Counted from the first letter of the stretch, positions 42,606 to 52,229 are shown. The stretch: 64,000 nt of DNA from Parachryseolinea silvisoli (GCF_021190955.1 NZ_JAIOAO010000001.1:1364001-1428000), one strand, 5' to 3'. Program-made: numbers and translations. Notes: generated by a model from the letters alone, not told the origin.

Positions 42606-43820
42606 CTACAGGTAGCTAAGCCACCACTGGTCTTTGTGCGTTGACTTATACCGGTCGTACCACAGGCATAACGGGAATAGCGCCAGCACAACACCGATCC
42701 ATACCAGGTAGGTAACACCCAGCGAGAAGCCATAACCTTTCAGGTTTGGCGAGTCGGTTACCCAAGTAGTAAAGGTCATATCGGAGAAGTCATAGCCTGT
42801 GGCCAGCGCGGCGGCAACGGCCAGCAGGTGAATGAGATACAAGTGCAGGATATAATAAAACATCGGCACCCGGCCCAGTGCGATCATATACTGTGCTATG
42901 CGGCCTTTATACTTTTCGGCAAATGCTAAAAAGAGCATGGCCGGCCCGAGGGTTGCCAGTATATATAACAATGACGGCGGATACTTGGCTACGTTCATAA
43001 ACGACAGGAACGTGTGCAGACCGTCGGCTTGGGTCGTCCAGGGCACTGGGTCGCCATAGACATTGGTCCACCGCAATACGACAAACAATACAATGGCGGC
43101 GATGCCGGCCGTTGCCAGTAAGCGATGGCGCTTGTCGGCATCTGCGCCAGCCTGGAATTGTGTGCCGAGGGCATAGCCCAGCAGCATGATGCCGATCCAC
43201 GGGATAACGGGATAACCGATGTACAGGAAGAAAGCCGGGAACGCAAAGCCGCGCGCTTCGTGTAACAACGCCCACCCCACGGCGTCGGCACCTTCACCGG
43301 CCACGTGTACTGCGTCGAGCGCGTTGTGGCCGACGATCAGGAGAATACCGGCAGCAATTATAGCCCGCAAGGGCAGGTGAATAAACGCAGCCAGCGAAAT
43401 CATGCCGATCGCCAGCGCCCAGATGACCGTGCACAGGATCAGCTGGAAATGTATATTAAAGAGCCACGCAAAATTGATGACGGTGACTTCCAGCACGATC
43501 AGCCACAGCCCGCGCTTGAGCAGGAAGGCCGAGAGCTCGCGTTTACCGCGACGGCTGCCAACCAGAAACGCGGAGGTGCCGGCGAGAAAAACGAAGACGG
43601 GCGCACAGAAGTGCGTGATCCAGCGTGTGAAAAACACCACGCCGTCGGTTTTGCTGATGTCGACGGGGTTATATAGAAACGCGTCGGCATGAAAGTAGTC
43701 ACGCACGTGGTCCAGGGCCATGAGGATCATGACAAGGCCACGCAACAGGTCGATCGATTCAATACGGGAGGCGCGACCGGTCAACGGAACGGCGGCGACA
43801 GAAGCGGAACGGGTAATCAC
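42606..43820 (-). CDS. DUF1624 / heparan-alpha-glucosaminide N-acetyltransferase-like membrane protein
   Basis: 404 aa, GTG start, about ten helices. The opening RIESIDLLRGLVMILMALDHVRDYF is the family signature with the acidic-His pair (MALDHVRD). Members resemble the lysosomal enzyme that moves acetyl groups across membranes, and in bacteria may acetylate envelope sugars. Substrate unknown. Not clearly in an operon: a small lipoprotein gene lies 87 nt upstream on the same strand. Confidence 0.87.
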   Translation of the reverse strand: MITRSASVAAVPLTGRASRIESIDLLRGLVMILMALDHVRDYFHADAFLYNPVDISKTDGVVFFTRWITHFCAPVFVFLAGTSAFLVGSRRGKRELSAFLLKRGLWLIVLEVTVINFAWLFNIHFQLILCTVIWALAIGMISLAAFIHLPLRAIIAAGILLIVGHNALDAVHVAGEGADAVGWALLHEARGFAFPAFFLYIGYPVIPWIGIMLLGYALGTQFQAGADADKRHRLLATAGIAAIVLFVVLRWTNVYGDPVPWTTQADGLHTFLSFMNVAKYPPSLLYILATLGPAMLFLAFAEKYKGRIAQYMIALGRVPMFYYILHLYLIHLLAVAAALATGYDFSDMTFTTWVTDSPNLKGYGFSLGVTYLVWIGVVLALFPLCLWYDRYKSTHKDQWWLSYL

Positions 43821-43906
43821 AGGAGTCAGGTCGTTAAGAAATAAGGGGCGAAACTACCCGTTCAAACGGCTTCAGGCCAACCCGGTTCCTGCTTTTTTGA
43901 GAAAAT

Positions 43907-44245
43907 TTATGGATGCTCGACCAGGCAGTTGATCTTCACCAACTTACCGGCCATGCACGTGGTCATACCGTCCACAGCTTCGTAGGTAATGGTCACTTTT
44001 TTACCGGCGCCAAAGATGAAGTTGCTCAGCGGGTCGCCCGTAGTACCTTCCGCGGGGATCTGCGGCAGCAGGCGCGCGCCGTCGCTCAGTTCAAAGACAT
44101 ACTTGCATCCGTCCAGTCCCTCCAGGTCTACAACGGTAGCGTCCACACCGCCTTCACAGGCAGGAGCAGAAGTTTGTTGTTTACAAGCGGTAAAAGTGAG
44201 GGCAGTTACAAAAAGTATTACTACGGCGGTGCGTATAAAGGTCAT
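43907..44245 (-). CDS. Small lipoprotein
   Basis: 112 aa with an N-terminal hydrophobic segment and a probable lipobox TFTAC (C21; phenylalanine at -3 is less usual). The mature part of about 90 residues has cysteines in APACEGG, GCKYVF, TTCMAG and INCLVEH that could form two disulfides. It contains LEGLDGCKYVFELSDGARLLP, typical of a small Bacteroidota lipoprotein group of unknown function. Confidence 0.75.
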   Translation of the reverse strand: MTFIRTAVVILFVTALTFTACKQQTSAPACEGGVDATVVDLEGLDGCKYVFELSDGARLLPQIPAEGTTGDPLSNFIFGAGKKVTITYEAVDGMTTCMAGKLVKINCLVEHP

Positions 44246-44301
44246 GCGTTTGTTGTTAGTTGGCCCTTAGACACCCTACCGGCCGGAAAGGTTGGAACTC
44301 A

Positions 44302-45579
44302 CTATAGATCCACCACGGCAGCATTCCAGTTTCGATCGAATCCGCGAAAGCTCTGTTCACCCGTCTCCGATTCGCTAAATGCACGAACCCATTGCGAGTA
44401 GCCCTCCACACCTTCAAATGCCTCCAGCATCCCCGCCACAACCAGAAGGTTTTCCATGGGAAAGTCCACAGGAATCACCTCTTTCACCGACGTTGGCAAC
44501 GTCGGCAACACTATATGACGATCGGCGCCAGGGGCCGTGTGTACAAGCCAGCTGGTGGAGAAATTCTCGTCGGCCCACCCTAACGCCACTATCGCCCGAT
44601 CATATTCTTTATCGGATGAAGAGAAGCTGATGTCGGACGCCTTTTCGGACATCACAACAAATTCTGGGTCAATCATGGTAAAGTCATACTTCGCCGACTT
44701 ATTGTAATTCTGATAGTGAATGTTGTTGTGGCTAATAGACGTATGGGATCCAAATCTTGCAAAGGCCGGAACATCGGGATAATAAATCCAGGGGGCCGTT
44801 TCTTTACCCCCATACCCCAACCAACAGTACTGAGCATAGTTATCGCGCACAGGGAATCCCCAAAGCTCTACGTTGTAATCGTCAATGCCTTCTGGAATAG
44901 TGGCCGCTTCAGCAGACAGACGGCCCTCCAACGCGTGAACATCGACATCGAGCGTCTGTCCGGGCTGTAGGTTTTCGAATACCGCAAACTGCATGGGATT
45001 CGGATACTGTTTCAGGACGTATACCAATCCCGGTAGGTGCCCCAGGGGAACCGTCACCACTGCCGGCGTAGACCACGATCTTTCCGCTGTGCCTGCATTG
45101 GCGGACATAACGAACTGTTCCCCCGTCGGATTTAGCAAGTTAAGCGTTACATTACCCTGCGAGGGTTTTTCCTGGTCGTGCGTATCGACAAATTCTCGCG
45201 CGGGCCACGAAGCGCCGCGGGGTATGTCCGTGTACGAAAACGCCTGGACCCTTATCCCCGCGGAAGGATATGCCTGGATGTATATTTCCGTAAACGTGCA
45301 GGTTTCGATCGCGTCGACATCGTCGGAAAATAATGCCACAGACTTACCAGCGTACAGCTCAGTCGTTGCCAGCACATTCCCTTCGGCGTCGGAAGCAAGT
45401 AAGAACCCCCGATCATAATTGGAGTTCAATAACTGATAATCGGTAGGAACCTTCCAAGTAACCAGTAGCTGGCGGGAACCTTCGTCATCGCTACAAGCAA
45501 GCAACAGATAGAGTAGAATACACGGTATGATACCAACCATGCGTCGACGGATGCGGTGTACGCAGATAAAAGCTTTCAT
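44302..45579 (-). CDS. Lipoprotein of unknown function, beta-rich
   Basis: 425 aa. Signal with lipobox LLLAC (C29) following a basic head (HRIRRRM). The mature part is strand-rich, with an early Ig-like section (about 35-215: RQLLVTWKVPTDYQL, GNVTLNLLNPTGEQFVM) and a C-terminal domain (about 220-425). No motif of known function. The start at 45579 or the internal ATG at 45540 would both give a lipoprotein. It may be a surface-exposed binding protein. Confidence 0.7.
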   Translation of the reverse strand: MKAFICVHRIRRRMVGIIPCILLYLLLACSDDEGSRQLLVTWKVPTDYQLLNSNYDRGFLLASDAEGNVLATTELYAGKSVALFSDDVDAIETCTFTEIYIQAYPSAGIRVQAFSYTDIPRGASWPAREFVDTHDQEKPSQGNVTLNLLNPTGEQFVMSANAGTAERSWSTPAVVTVPLGHLPGLVYVLKQYPNPMQFAVFENLQPGQTLDVDVHALEGRLSAEAATIPEGIDDYNVELWGFPVRDNYAQYCWLGYGGKETAPWIYYPDVPAFARFGSHTSISHNNIHYQNYNKSAKYDFTMIDPEFVVMSEKASDISFSSSDKEYDRAIVALGWADENFSTSWLVHTAPGADRHIVLPTLPTSVKEVIPVDFPMENLLVVAGMLEAFEGVEGYSQWVRAFSESETGEQSFRGFDRNWNAAVVDL

Positions 45580-46074
45580 AGATCATTGCAAAAGGTGGCA
45601 AATTCCGTGCCCGTTCCACGTCTAATGCCCGGAATACTCCCGTATTACTCATAAATAAGTATATATACTGAACCGGCAAGGCGATATATCATAACCGTTT
45701 TTGAAAAACTTCGGGTTCGTCGAACATTTCCTTCTATCGGCAACAGCACAAATCTTTGAGAACTCCTTGTCGCAATGTGCCAAACGGTCGGATTTTGAGG
45801 TATGACGCAGAAAAAAAGCTGTCAATGGCACACCGCAAGTTTGCGAAGAACGGGGATCGCTCCCGGTACATTGTACGGCAGAACTTTTCACCGAGAATTA
45901 GCGCGCGAAGGTTCGAAACATTTTGCATATTACCCCCTGAATTAAAGACGACGCCGAGGATACCAGACGGGTCGGCTAAGACGTTATCCATCACGATTCG
46001 TCCTTTTCCAGAGTACAGTATTGCGATGGGATTTAGTGGGAAGAGTATATACGAAAGACATACCGTACAGCATT
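45580..46074. other. Divergent intergenic region
   Basis: 495 bases between a minus-strand lipoprotein gene and the plus-strand SiaC-like gene. Overlapping open frames on both strands give no recognisable protein. No exact -7 box or strong hairpin was seen. Confidence 0.5.
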
Positions 46075-46440
46075 ATGAACACACTATACCTGACTGAGAC
46101 ACAGGATACACCCCAGGTGACCTTAAACAAAAATGACGGCGTTTTTGAACTGGTGGGCCGTTCACTGCCGGAAGATTCGGTTGAATTTTATGCCCCCGTT
46201 TTACAATGGATCCGCGAATACGCCAAGGCTCCTAACCCGGCCACAGCCTTTCATTTTAAACTCGAGTATTTCAACACCTCTTCATCCAAGCTCATCCTGG
46301 ACCTGCTGCACGAGCTAAAACACATCAAAAATATTACCGTATTCTGGCATTATCACCAGGAGGACGAGTCCATGGACGAAGCAGGCCACGAATATGCCGA
46401 GCAGGTAGAAATACCGTTTGAATTTAAGGTGCTGCAATAA
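46075..46440 (+). CDS. SiaC-like regulatory phosphoprotein (DUF1987)
   Basis: 121 aa, start MNTLYLTETQDTPQV at 46075. The core PQVTLNKNDGVFELVGRSLP and FHFKLEYFNTSSSKLILDLL match the DUF1987/SiaC family, which is STAS-like and is phosphorylated on a Ser/Thr near the helix start (SSSK region) by a SiaB-type kinase. SiaC stimulates a diguanylate cyclase in Pseudomonas. No siaA, B or D partner is in the window, so the partner is elsewhere. The frame extends upstream to a TTG at 46021, which is less likely. Confidence 0.85.
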   Translation: MNTLYLTETQDTPQVTLNKNDGVFELVGRSLPEDSVEFYAPVLQWIREYAKAPNPATAFHFKLEYFNTSSSKLILDLLHELKHIKNITVFWHYHQEDESMDEAGHEYAEQVEIPFEFKVLQ

Positions 46441-46464
46441 CGGACAGTTCCGACATACCACAGG

Positions 46465-46485
46465 AGGCCGCCCGCGGCCTTTTTT
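46465..46485 (+). terminator. Rho-independent terminator of the SiaC-like gene
   Basis: AGGCCG (46465-46470) pairs with CGGCCT (46475-46480) across the CCCG loop, followed by six T (46480-46485). It lies 24 nt past the stop codon. Confidence 0.88.
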
Positions 46486-46596
46486 CATTTCTAAACACTT
46501 ATAATTCAGGTATTTCAGAGGAAATTTGTTATTTACTTAACAAAACTAAAACTAATCCATTACTTTTACGTTCGTTAAGGTAATTAAGACCGGAAT

Positions 46597-46923
46597 ATGA
46601 GTAATCAATCACTCGGCGAATTTGAGGAATTGGTGTTGCTGATGGTAGCGGCGCTTCACGACGAAGCATACGGTGTTTCGATCCTGGAAAATCTGGAGGG
46701 CAAGCTCTCAAAGAAGCTCAACATCAGCGCAGTGCACGTAGCCTTGAAGCGAATCGAAGACAAAGGATTTGTCAAGTCGCGTTTTGGCGGTATCACCAAC
46801 GACCGCGGCGGCCGGCGCAAGAAGTTTTACGTGATCACCGCCTTGGGCAAACGGATGCTCGATGATCAGTATGCCCTGCGCACGGCTATTTATCAACAGA
46901 TTCCGAAAATATCCTTTAGCTGA
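46597..46923 (+). CDS. PadR-family transcriptional regulator
   Basis: 108 aa with the PadR winged helix: LGEFEELVLLMVAALHDEAYGVSIL, then SAVHVALKRIEDKGFVKSRFGG and GGRRKKFYVITALGKRML. In Bacteroidota, PadR genes of this type sit directly before FtsX-like permeases and probably repress them. Here its stop codon overlaps the permease start (TGATG), confirming one unit. Confidence 0.93.
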   Translation: MSNQSLGEFEELVLLMVAALHDEAYGVSILENLEGKLSKKLNISAVHVALKRIEDKGFVKSRFGGITNDRGGRRKKFYVITALGKRMLDDQYALRTAIYQQIPKISFS

Positions 46924-49514
46924 TGAAGCTGCCCCCGCCACAACGACCTTTGAAATTTCTACGCTGGTTTTGCCGCGAAGATTATCTGGAAGAGGTCGAG
47001 GGTGATCTTATTGAAGTATTCGAGAAACAGGCCGCAGTTTCGCTCCGCCAGGCGCGACGCATCTTTACCTGGAGTGTATTGCGGTATTTCCGACCCCGGT
47101 TTATTAAAAATTTCCGACCACTTTATTCTACCAACGTCATGTCTATCCTACGGCACAACCTCCTGATCACACTCCGCAGTTTCAGTCGGCACAAAAGCTC
47201 TTTTCTGATCAATCTCACGGGCCTTTCCACGGGACTGGCATGCGTACTTTTAATCTATCTCTGGGTAAATGACGAGCTGCACGTAAACCAGTTCCACGAA
47301 AACAAAACACGCCTCTATAAAGTACTCGAAAACCGTGTGCAAGCTGACCGCATCTGGACGGCCGAAAGCTCGTCAGGCCCTACTGCCGATGCCCTGGCAG
47401 CGGATATGCCCGAGGTAGAGTACGCAATAACCACCACGCACATCGATGCGCATACGATGTCCGTTGACGAGCGCCCTTTCAAAGCCGCCGGCCTCTATGC
47501 GGGGAAGGATTATTTTAAGATCTTTACTTTCCACCTGTTGCACGGACGAAAAAGCGACCTACTGAAAGAAAAAAATAACATCGTGTTGTCGGAGTCGCTT
47601 GCGCGGAAGTTGTTTAACCGCGCGGACGAGACAGTGTTAGGAAAGATCGTCGAGATCGACCACGCCAGACAATATACCATTTCGGGTATATATGAAGATC
47701 AGCCCCATCAGGCTACAGAAAAACCAGACTTTGTACGATCGTTTGAAGAGTTTCGCGCCGACCATCCTGACTGGGTCTCTACCTGGTTTAGTACAGGCGC
47801 GAACACGTATGTGATGTTGAAAGAAGGCGTCGATGTCAATGCCTTTAATGCCAAGATCGCCACATATGTGCAGAAAAAGACCAACGGTGAGGTTAAACAC
47901 CGCACCATGTTTCTGAAACTTTATACCGAAAAATACCTGTATGGCCGCTATGAGAACGGCGTCGAGGCCGGTGGGCGTATTACGTATGTCAGGCTCTTCT
48001 CGGCCATTGCAATCTTTATACTCGTTATCGCGTGTATCAACTTCATGAATTTATCCACCGCACGGGCTGCGCGCCGGCTGAAAGAGATCGGCATTAAAAA
48101 AGCGATTGGCGCCCGTCGGAATACGCTCGTGTGGCAGCATCTGGGCGAGTCCATGTTGCTGAGCCTCGTGTCTATGCTAATAGCCATTGGGTTGGTTGTG
48201 TTGCTGCTGCCTTACTTTAACGTCACTACCGAAAAACAGCTGACACTGCCCTTCAACCTCGTCTTTGTCGGACGAATGCTGGGTGTTATTGTCTTCACCG
48301 GTCTGCTGGCCGGCAGTTACCCGGCACTGTATTTATCGGGCTTCAATCCGGCGGCAATCCTGAAGGGCAAGCTCACCAGTGCCACGGGCGAGCTGTGGGT
48401 ACGACAGGGGCTAGTGGTTTTCCAGTTCACCTGCTCGGTGGTGTTTATTGTTGCTGTGATCGTGGTGTACCGGCAGACCCAGTATATCCAGTCGCGCAGC
48501 CTGGGGTATTCAAAGAACAATATGATTGTTTTTGAGCGCGAGGGGAAGATCGTAGAGAGCGAAAACCTGGAATCGTTCCTGGCCGCCCTGCGCGAGGTGC
48601 CGGGCATAATGAATGCATCCGCCACCTCCGCCACGCTGACCGGCCACGTCAGTGGCACATCTGGTGTAGCATGGGAGGGCAAAGACCCCAACGACCGGAC
48701 CGAGTTTGAGAATGTGACGGTAGCCTACGACATGTTGGAAACGCTGGGCTTCGAACTATCAGAAGGACGTTCGTTCTCTCGCGACTTCCCGTCGGATACC
48801 GCCCGCATCATCTTCAACGAGGCCGCTATTGCTTTTATGGGATTAAAAGATCCGATTGGTAAAGTGATCAAGCTTTGGGGCGAGGACATGGAAATTGTGG
48901 GAGTAGCAAAAAACTTCCACTTCGAGTCGCTGCACGAAAATGTGCGTCCGCTATTCTTCCGGTTGAGCCCGGAAAACACATCACGCATCATGGCCAGGAT
49001 CGAGCCCGGTCAGGAGCAGGCAACGGTTCAGCGCCTGCAGCAATTCTATGAAACCTATAACCCGGGCTTCACCTTCGACTTCCGTTTTCTGGATGCCGAC
49101 TATCAAGGCCAATACCGCGCCGAGCAGCGGGTGGCCGTCCTCTCGCGCTACTTTGCCGGTCTGGCCATCCTGATCTCCTGCCTGGGGCTGTTTGGTCTGA
49201 CAGCGTTCACGTTAGAGCGCCGCGAAAAAGAGATTGGCATTCGCAAGGTACTGGGCTCTGGCGAGCTGCGGATCGTGCTGCTGCTCTCGCGCGACATTAC
49301 AAAAATGGTCTTGCTGGCCATTGTGCTGGCGCTGCCGCTAAGCTACTATCTCACAAATTCCTGGCTTAGCTCCTTTGCGTTCCGCGTCGACCTGAACGCA
49401 GCATACTTCATTCTCTCCGGCGTAGTGGCGTTGGCCATTACGTGGATCACGGTGGGCCTCCAGGCGCTTCGCGCGGCCAGGCTCAACCCGGTGCAGGCGT
49501 TGAAGCGCGAGTAA
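46923..49514 (+). CDS. FtsX/MacB-type ABC transporter permease with prefix domain
   Basis: 863 aa. Residues about 1-65 are a soluble 'permease prefix' domain (PQRPLKFLRWFCREDYLEEV, EGDLIEVF). Two halves follow, each with one helix, a large periplasmic MacB-like core and three helices of the FtsX type. ARAARRLKEIGIKKAIGARR and the RREKEIGIRKVLGSG counterpart are visible. Such permeases pair with an ATPase or act as mechanotransmitters; no ATPase gene lies here. Controlled by the PadR gene before it. Confidence 0.92.
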   Translation: MKLPPPQRPLKFLRWFCREDYLEEVEGDLIEVFEKQAAVSLRQARRIFTWSVLRYFRPRFIKNFRPLYSTNVMSILRHNLLITLRSFSRHKSSFLINLTGLSTGLACVLLIYLWVNDELHVNQFHENKTRLYKVLENRVQADRIWTAESSSGPTADALAADMPEVEYAITTTHIDAHTMSVDERPFKAAGLYAGKDYFKIFTFHLLHGRKSDLLKEKNNIVLSESLARKLFNRADETVLGKIVEIDHARQYTISGIYEDQPHQATEKPDFVRSFEEFRADHPDWVSTWFSTGANTYVMLKEGVDVNAFNAKIATYVQKKTNGEVKHRTMFLKLYTEKYLYGRYENGVEAGGRITYVRLFSAIAIFILVIACINFMNLSTARAARRLKEIGIKKAIGARRNTLVWQHLGESMLLSLVSMLIAIGLVVLLLPYFNVTTEKQLTLPFNLVFVGRMLGVIVFTGLLAGSYPALYLSGFNPAAILKGKLTSATGELWVRQGLVVFQFTCSVVFIVAVIVVYRQTQYIQSRSLGYSKNNMIVFEREGKIVESENLESFLAALREVPGIMNASATSATLTGHVSGTSGVAWEGKDPNDRTEFENVTVAYDMLETLGFELSEGRSFSRDFPSDTARIIFNEAAIAFMGLKDPIGKVIKLWGEDMEIVGVAKNFHFESLHENVRPLFFRLSPENTSRIMARIEPGQEQATVQRLQQFYETYNPGFTFDFRFLDADYQGQYRAEQRVAVLSRYFAGLAILISCLGLFGLTAFTLERREKEIGIRKVLGSGELRIVLLLSRDITKMVLLAIVLALPLSYYLTNSWLSSFAFRVDLNAAYFILSGVVALAITWITVGLQALRAARLNPVQALKRE

Positions 49515-49551
49515 ATGTGTCTTCAAACCGGCGTGATGTGTATCTTGCCGC

Positions 49552-50466
49552 ATGGCCGGAAAGGACAACATCCAGGTATACAACCCAGCTGCCTTTACAG
49601 CGCGCTTTATGCCCTCCCGCGCGCTGCAGGCGCTGCTCAAGGGCGACTTCAACAAATTCCTGATCGTACGGGTGGAAGAAATGTACCGGCACGTGACCCG
49701 CGCCGTGCCGGCTACACGCGCTACCATCCACATCTGCCTTTACCTGACCGAAGGAGAGGCCACCATGAAGATCGGCAGCGAGCAGTATACCATACACCGG
49801 CACGAAATGCTGGTGGTACCCGCCGGGCAGGTATTTTCGTTTGGCGAGAAGGATGTCAACAAAGGCTATATCTGTTTCTTTCACGGCGACATGCTGGTCG
49901 GCAAATACGGTAAGCTCTCCCTGTTGAAAGAATTTGAGTTTCTGCAGGTATGGGGCAATCCCAGGCTGCAGCTGGACAACCAAACGGCACGTTTTGTCCT
50001 TCACCTGTTCAAACGCCTGCACCAGGAATATACCGAGCACGCGCTGCAGCACGTCAATGTGCTGCAACCCTATCTCATCACACTACTCTGTGAAGTTAAC
50101 CGGGTGTATATACCGGCCGTGGTCCAGGAACAGACGGCGGCGGTAACGCTGGCCAACAAGTTCCGCGCGTTGCTCTTCGCCAATGTATGTACCCTGCACC
50201 GCGTGTCTGACTATGCCGCCGCGCTGCACGTCTCCCCCAACCATCTCAACAAGTCTGTCAAGGCCGCCACCCAAAAGTCGCCTACCAAGTGGATCGACGA
50301 GGCCATCGTACTCGAAGCCAAAGTGCTGCTCAGCCAAAGCCCGCTCTCGGTCAGCGAAGTAGCGCTCGCCGTAGGATTGGACGATGCCTCCTATTTCGCA
50401 CGCTTATTCCGCAAGCACACCGGCACCACGCCGACGGCATTCCGTAAGAGGATTGAAAAGTCCTGA
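49552..50466 (+). CDS. AraC-family transcriptional regulator
   Basis: 304 aa, ATG start at 49552. The N-terminal cupin-like sensor domain (about 15-150) contains ATIHICLYLTEGEATMKIGSE and HRHEMLVVPAGQVFSF. The C-terminal AraC domain has HRVSDYAAALHVSPNHLNKS and LSVSEVALAVGLDDASYFARLF. Lies 37 nt after the permease gene. It may respond to a small molecule; target unknown. Confidence 0.9.
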   Translation: MAGKDNIQVYNPAAFTARFMPSRALQALLKGDFNKFLIVRVEEMYRHVTRAVPATRATIHICLYLTEGEATMKIGSEQYTIHRHEMLVVPAGQVFSFGEKDVNKGYICFFHGDMLVGKYGKLSLLKEFEFLQVWGNPRLQLDNQTARFVLHLFKRLHQEYTEHALQHVNVLQPYLITLLCEVNRVYIPAVVQEQTAAVTLANKFRALLFANVCTLHRVSDYAAALHVSPNHLNKSVKAATQKSPTKWIDEAIVLEAKVLLSQSPLSVSEVALAVGLDDASYFARLFRKHTGTTPTAFRKRIEKS

Positions 50467-50522
50467 CGTTTCCGCTGTCTGTCCTAGCGGCGCGAGGCTT
50501 TGATCCGGAGATTTGCGACGTT

Positions 50523-50987
50523 ATGTACACATCGCTACTTTTTCTGCACTCGCTCACACGCTGGTTTGTTTTGGCCAGCTTGCTCTATGCCCTATACCGC
50601 GGCCTGCGCGGCTGGCAACAGCCCATACCATTCGACGGCTGGGACAATACATTGCGCCACAGCACCGCTACGATCGCACACATACAATTGATGATCGGCT
50701 ATACGCTATATTTTAACAGCCCGGTGATTCAATACTTCCGTGATCATGCAAACGAAACCGACTTGCCTTATGAGTTCCGGTTCTTTGGATTAATTCATAT
50801 CCTCCTGATGACGGTCGCCGTCGTGCTGATCACCATCGGATCCGCGATGGCCAAGCGGCAGCAGACAGATCATGGTAAATTTAAAACCATGGCCATCTGG
50901 TTCTTGCTGGGGTTGATCGTGATCCTCGTGGCCGTGCCGTGGCCTTTTTCGCCGTTGGCCAACCGTCCCTATATACGTCATTTCTAA
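50523..50987 (+). CDS. Four-helix membrane protein of unknown function
   Basis: 154 aa with helices near residues 3-23, 50-66, 85-108 and 122-140. Histidines at the edges of the helices (SLLFLHSLTRWFV, ATIAHIQLMIGYTLYF, FFGLIHILLM) give a cytochrome-b561-like or CopD-like look, but no heme-binding pair can be proven. Followed after 9 nt by a DUF3817 gene, so the two probably form a unit. Confidence 0.75.
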   Translation: MYTSLLFLHSLTRWFVLASLLYALYRGLRGWQQPIPFDGWDNTLRHSTATIAHIQLMIGYTLYFNSPVIQYFRDHANETDLPYEFRFFGLIHILLMTVAVVLITIGSAMAKRQQTDHGKFKTMAIWFLLGLIVILVAVPWPFSPLANRPYIRHF

Positions 50988-50996
50988 CTCCTTTGT

Positions 50997-51308
50997 ATGT
51001 TTTCATTATTGACCACCAAGATTGGCCGGCTGCGCCTGATCGGTATACTGGAAGGCATTTCGTTGCTTGTTCTGATCGGCATCGCCGTGCCGTTAAAACA
51101 TGCTTTGGATGAGCCGTTGCTCGTCAGGATCATGGGACCCGTACATGGGCTGCTTTTTTTGATGTTCGTGATCAACACCTTGAGTGTGGGAATCGATTAC
51201 CGGTGGAAGTTTTCAACAACAACATGGAAAGTGCTGGTAGCGTGCCTGATACCCTTCGGAACGTTTTACATCGACCGACGCATTCTGTCGAAGATAACAC
51301 CCCGATGA
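50997..51308 (+). CDS. DUF3817 membrane protein
   Basis: 103 aa, three helices. The family pattern is clear: LRLIGILEGISLLVLIGIAV, then MGPVHGLLFLMFVINTL and IPFGTFYIDRRIL. DUF3817 members are small inner-membrane proteins of unknown function, often encoded near other membrane proteins. Confidence 0.88.
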   Translation: MFSLLTTKIGRLRLIGILEGISLLVLIGIAVPLKHALDEPLLVRIMGPVHGLLFLMFVINTLSVGIDYRWKFSTTTWKVLVACLIPFGTFYIDRRILSKITPR

Positions 51309-51354
51309 AACAGTGTGAGCCTGAGAGCGAATATAACCCTATAACCTCTGCCGT

Positions 51355-51362
51355 TACGTTTG
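51355..51362 (+). promoter_or_regulatory. -7 element TACGTTTG of the third full-length AraC gene
   Basis: Exact TAnnTTTG match, only 13 nt before the GTG start at 51376, so the leader would be under ten bases. Confidence 0.6.
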
Positions 51363-51375
51363 CGTATACTGGCAT

Positions 51376-52149
51376 GTGAACCTCGAGCGTTTCATTCCTA
51401 CCGACCGTTTGAAGCCTTTTGTAAAGGCTTACCTGGTCATCGCCAGCGAGCACGGCATGGACAATCGCATTTTGCCGGACACGGCCCTGGTCATGGCATT
51501 ACGCTTTCAGGGTACTATTGCCTTTACCGATCGTATCCAGCGCGAGAATATGCCGGCCACGGCGTTGACGGGATTACGCCATGCTGCGCGCATGGTGCAC
51601 TATGCGCAGCAGACGGCAATGCTGCTGGTGCAATTTCACGACGGTGGTGCAGCAGCATTCTTCCGGCAGCCGCTGCATGTGTTGTCCGATCAAAGTGTAG
51701 CCTTAAGCGACCTCCTGCCCCCCGACGCCGTAACAGCGTTGGAGGATCAACTCTGTGCGGCGGCCTCGCATGCGGAGCGCGTCGCCCTCACTGAGCAATT
51801 CTTACTCTCCTTGTTGCAAAAGCCTGAACAAGATGACATCGTACGCGAGGCGTTGCGACAGATCCGCGCCGCCCAGGGCACTGCGCGCATCGGCGATATA
51901 ATAAAAGAGCTTCCCCTGAGTCGCGATGCCTTTGAAAAACGCTTTCGGCGTTTGGTGGGCACCTCGCCAAAACAATTCTCCATTGTCGTCCGCCTACGCC
52001 ATGTGATCGATACATACGTTGACCACGACAGTCTGACCGACGCAGCCTATCGCGCCGGGTATTTCGATCAGGCACACTTCATCAAAGACTTTACCGCCTT
52101 TACCGGACAGACTCCCGGCGCATTCTTCGCCACCAAAAAATTCTGGTAA
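51376..52149 (+). CDS. AraC-family transcriptional regulator (DUF6597-type sensor)
   Basis: 257 aa, GTG start at 51376 (NLERFIPTDRLKPFVKAYLV). The N-terminal about 150 residues resemble the DUF6597 sensor domain common in Bacteroidota AraC proteins. The AraC domain contains IGDIIKELPLSRDAFEKRFR and LTDAAYRAGYFDQAHFIKDF. It precedes a secreted YCII-type gene by 80 nt. Confidence 0.88.
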   Translation: MNLERFIPTDRLKPFVKAYLVIASEHGMDNRILPDTALVMALRFQGTIAFTDRIQRENMPATALTGLRHAARMVHYAQQTAMLLVQFHDGGAAAFFRQPLHVLSDQSVALSDLLPPDAVTALEDQLCAAASHAERVALTEQFLLSLLQKPEQDDIVREALRQIRAAQGTARIGDIIKELPLSRDAFEKRFRRLVGTSPKQFSIVVRLRHVIDTYVDHDSLTDAAYRAGYFDQAHFIKDFTAFTGQTPGAFFATKKFW

Positions 52150-52193
52150 CGAACATCACTGATTTTTTACAATGGCCGCCGTCTCCCCGACGG

Positions 52194-52201
52194 TAGTTTT
52201 G
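52194..52201 (+). promoter_or_regulatory. -7 element TAGTTTTG of the YCII-type gene
   Basis: Exact TAnnTTTG match, 28 nt before the ATG at 52230. Confidence 0.55.
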
Positions 52202-52229
52202 ATGCCATAAACAAAAACAATTCCGGTAT

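Noticed and set aside
42372-42644. Possible 90-aa plus-strand gene
   Set aside because: It runs through the terminator hairpin and into the antisense of the acyltransferase gene; no family resemblance.
45756-46097. Possible 113-aa plus-strand gene before the SiaC-like gene
   Set aside because: Overlaps the start of the SiaC-like gene in another frame; composition looks random.
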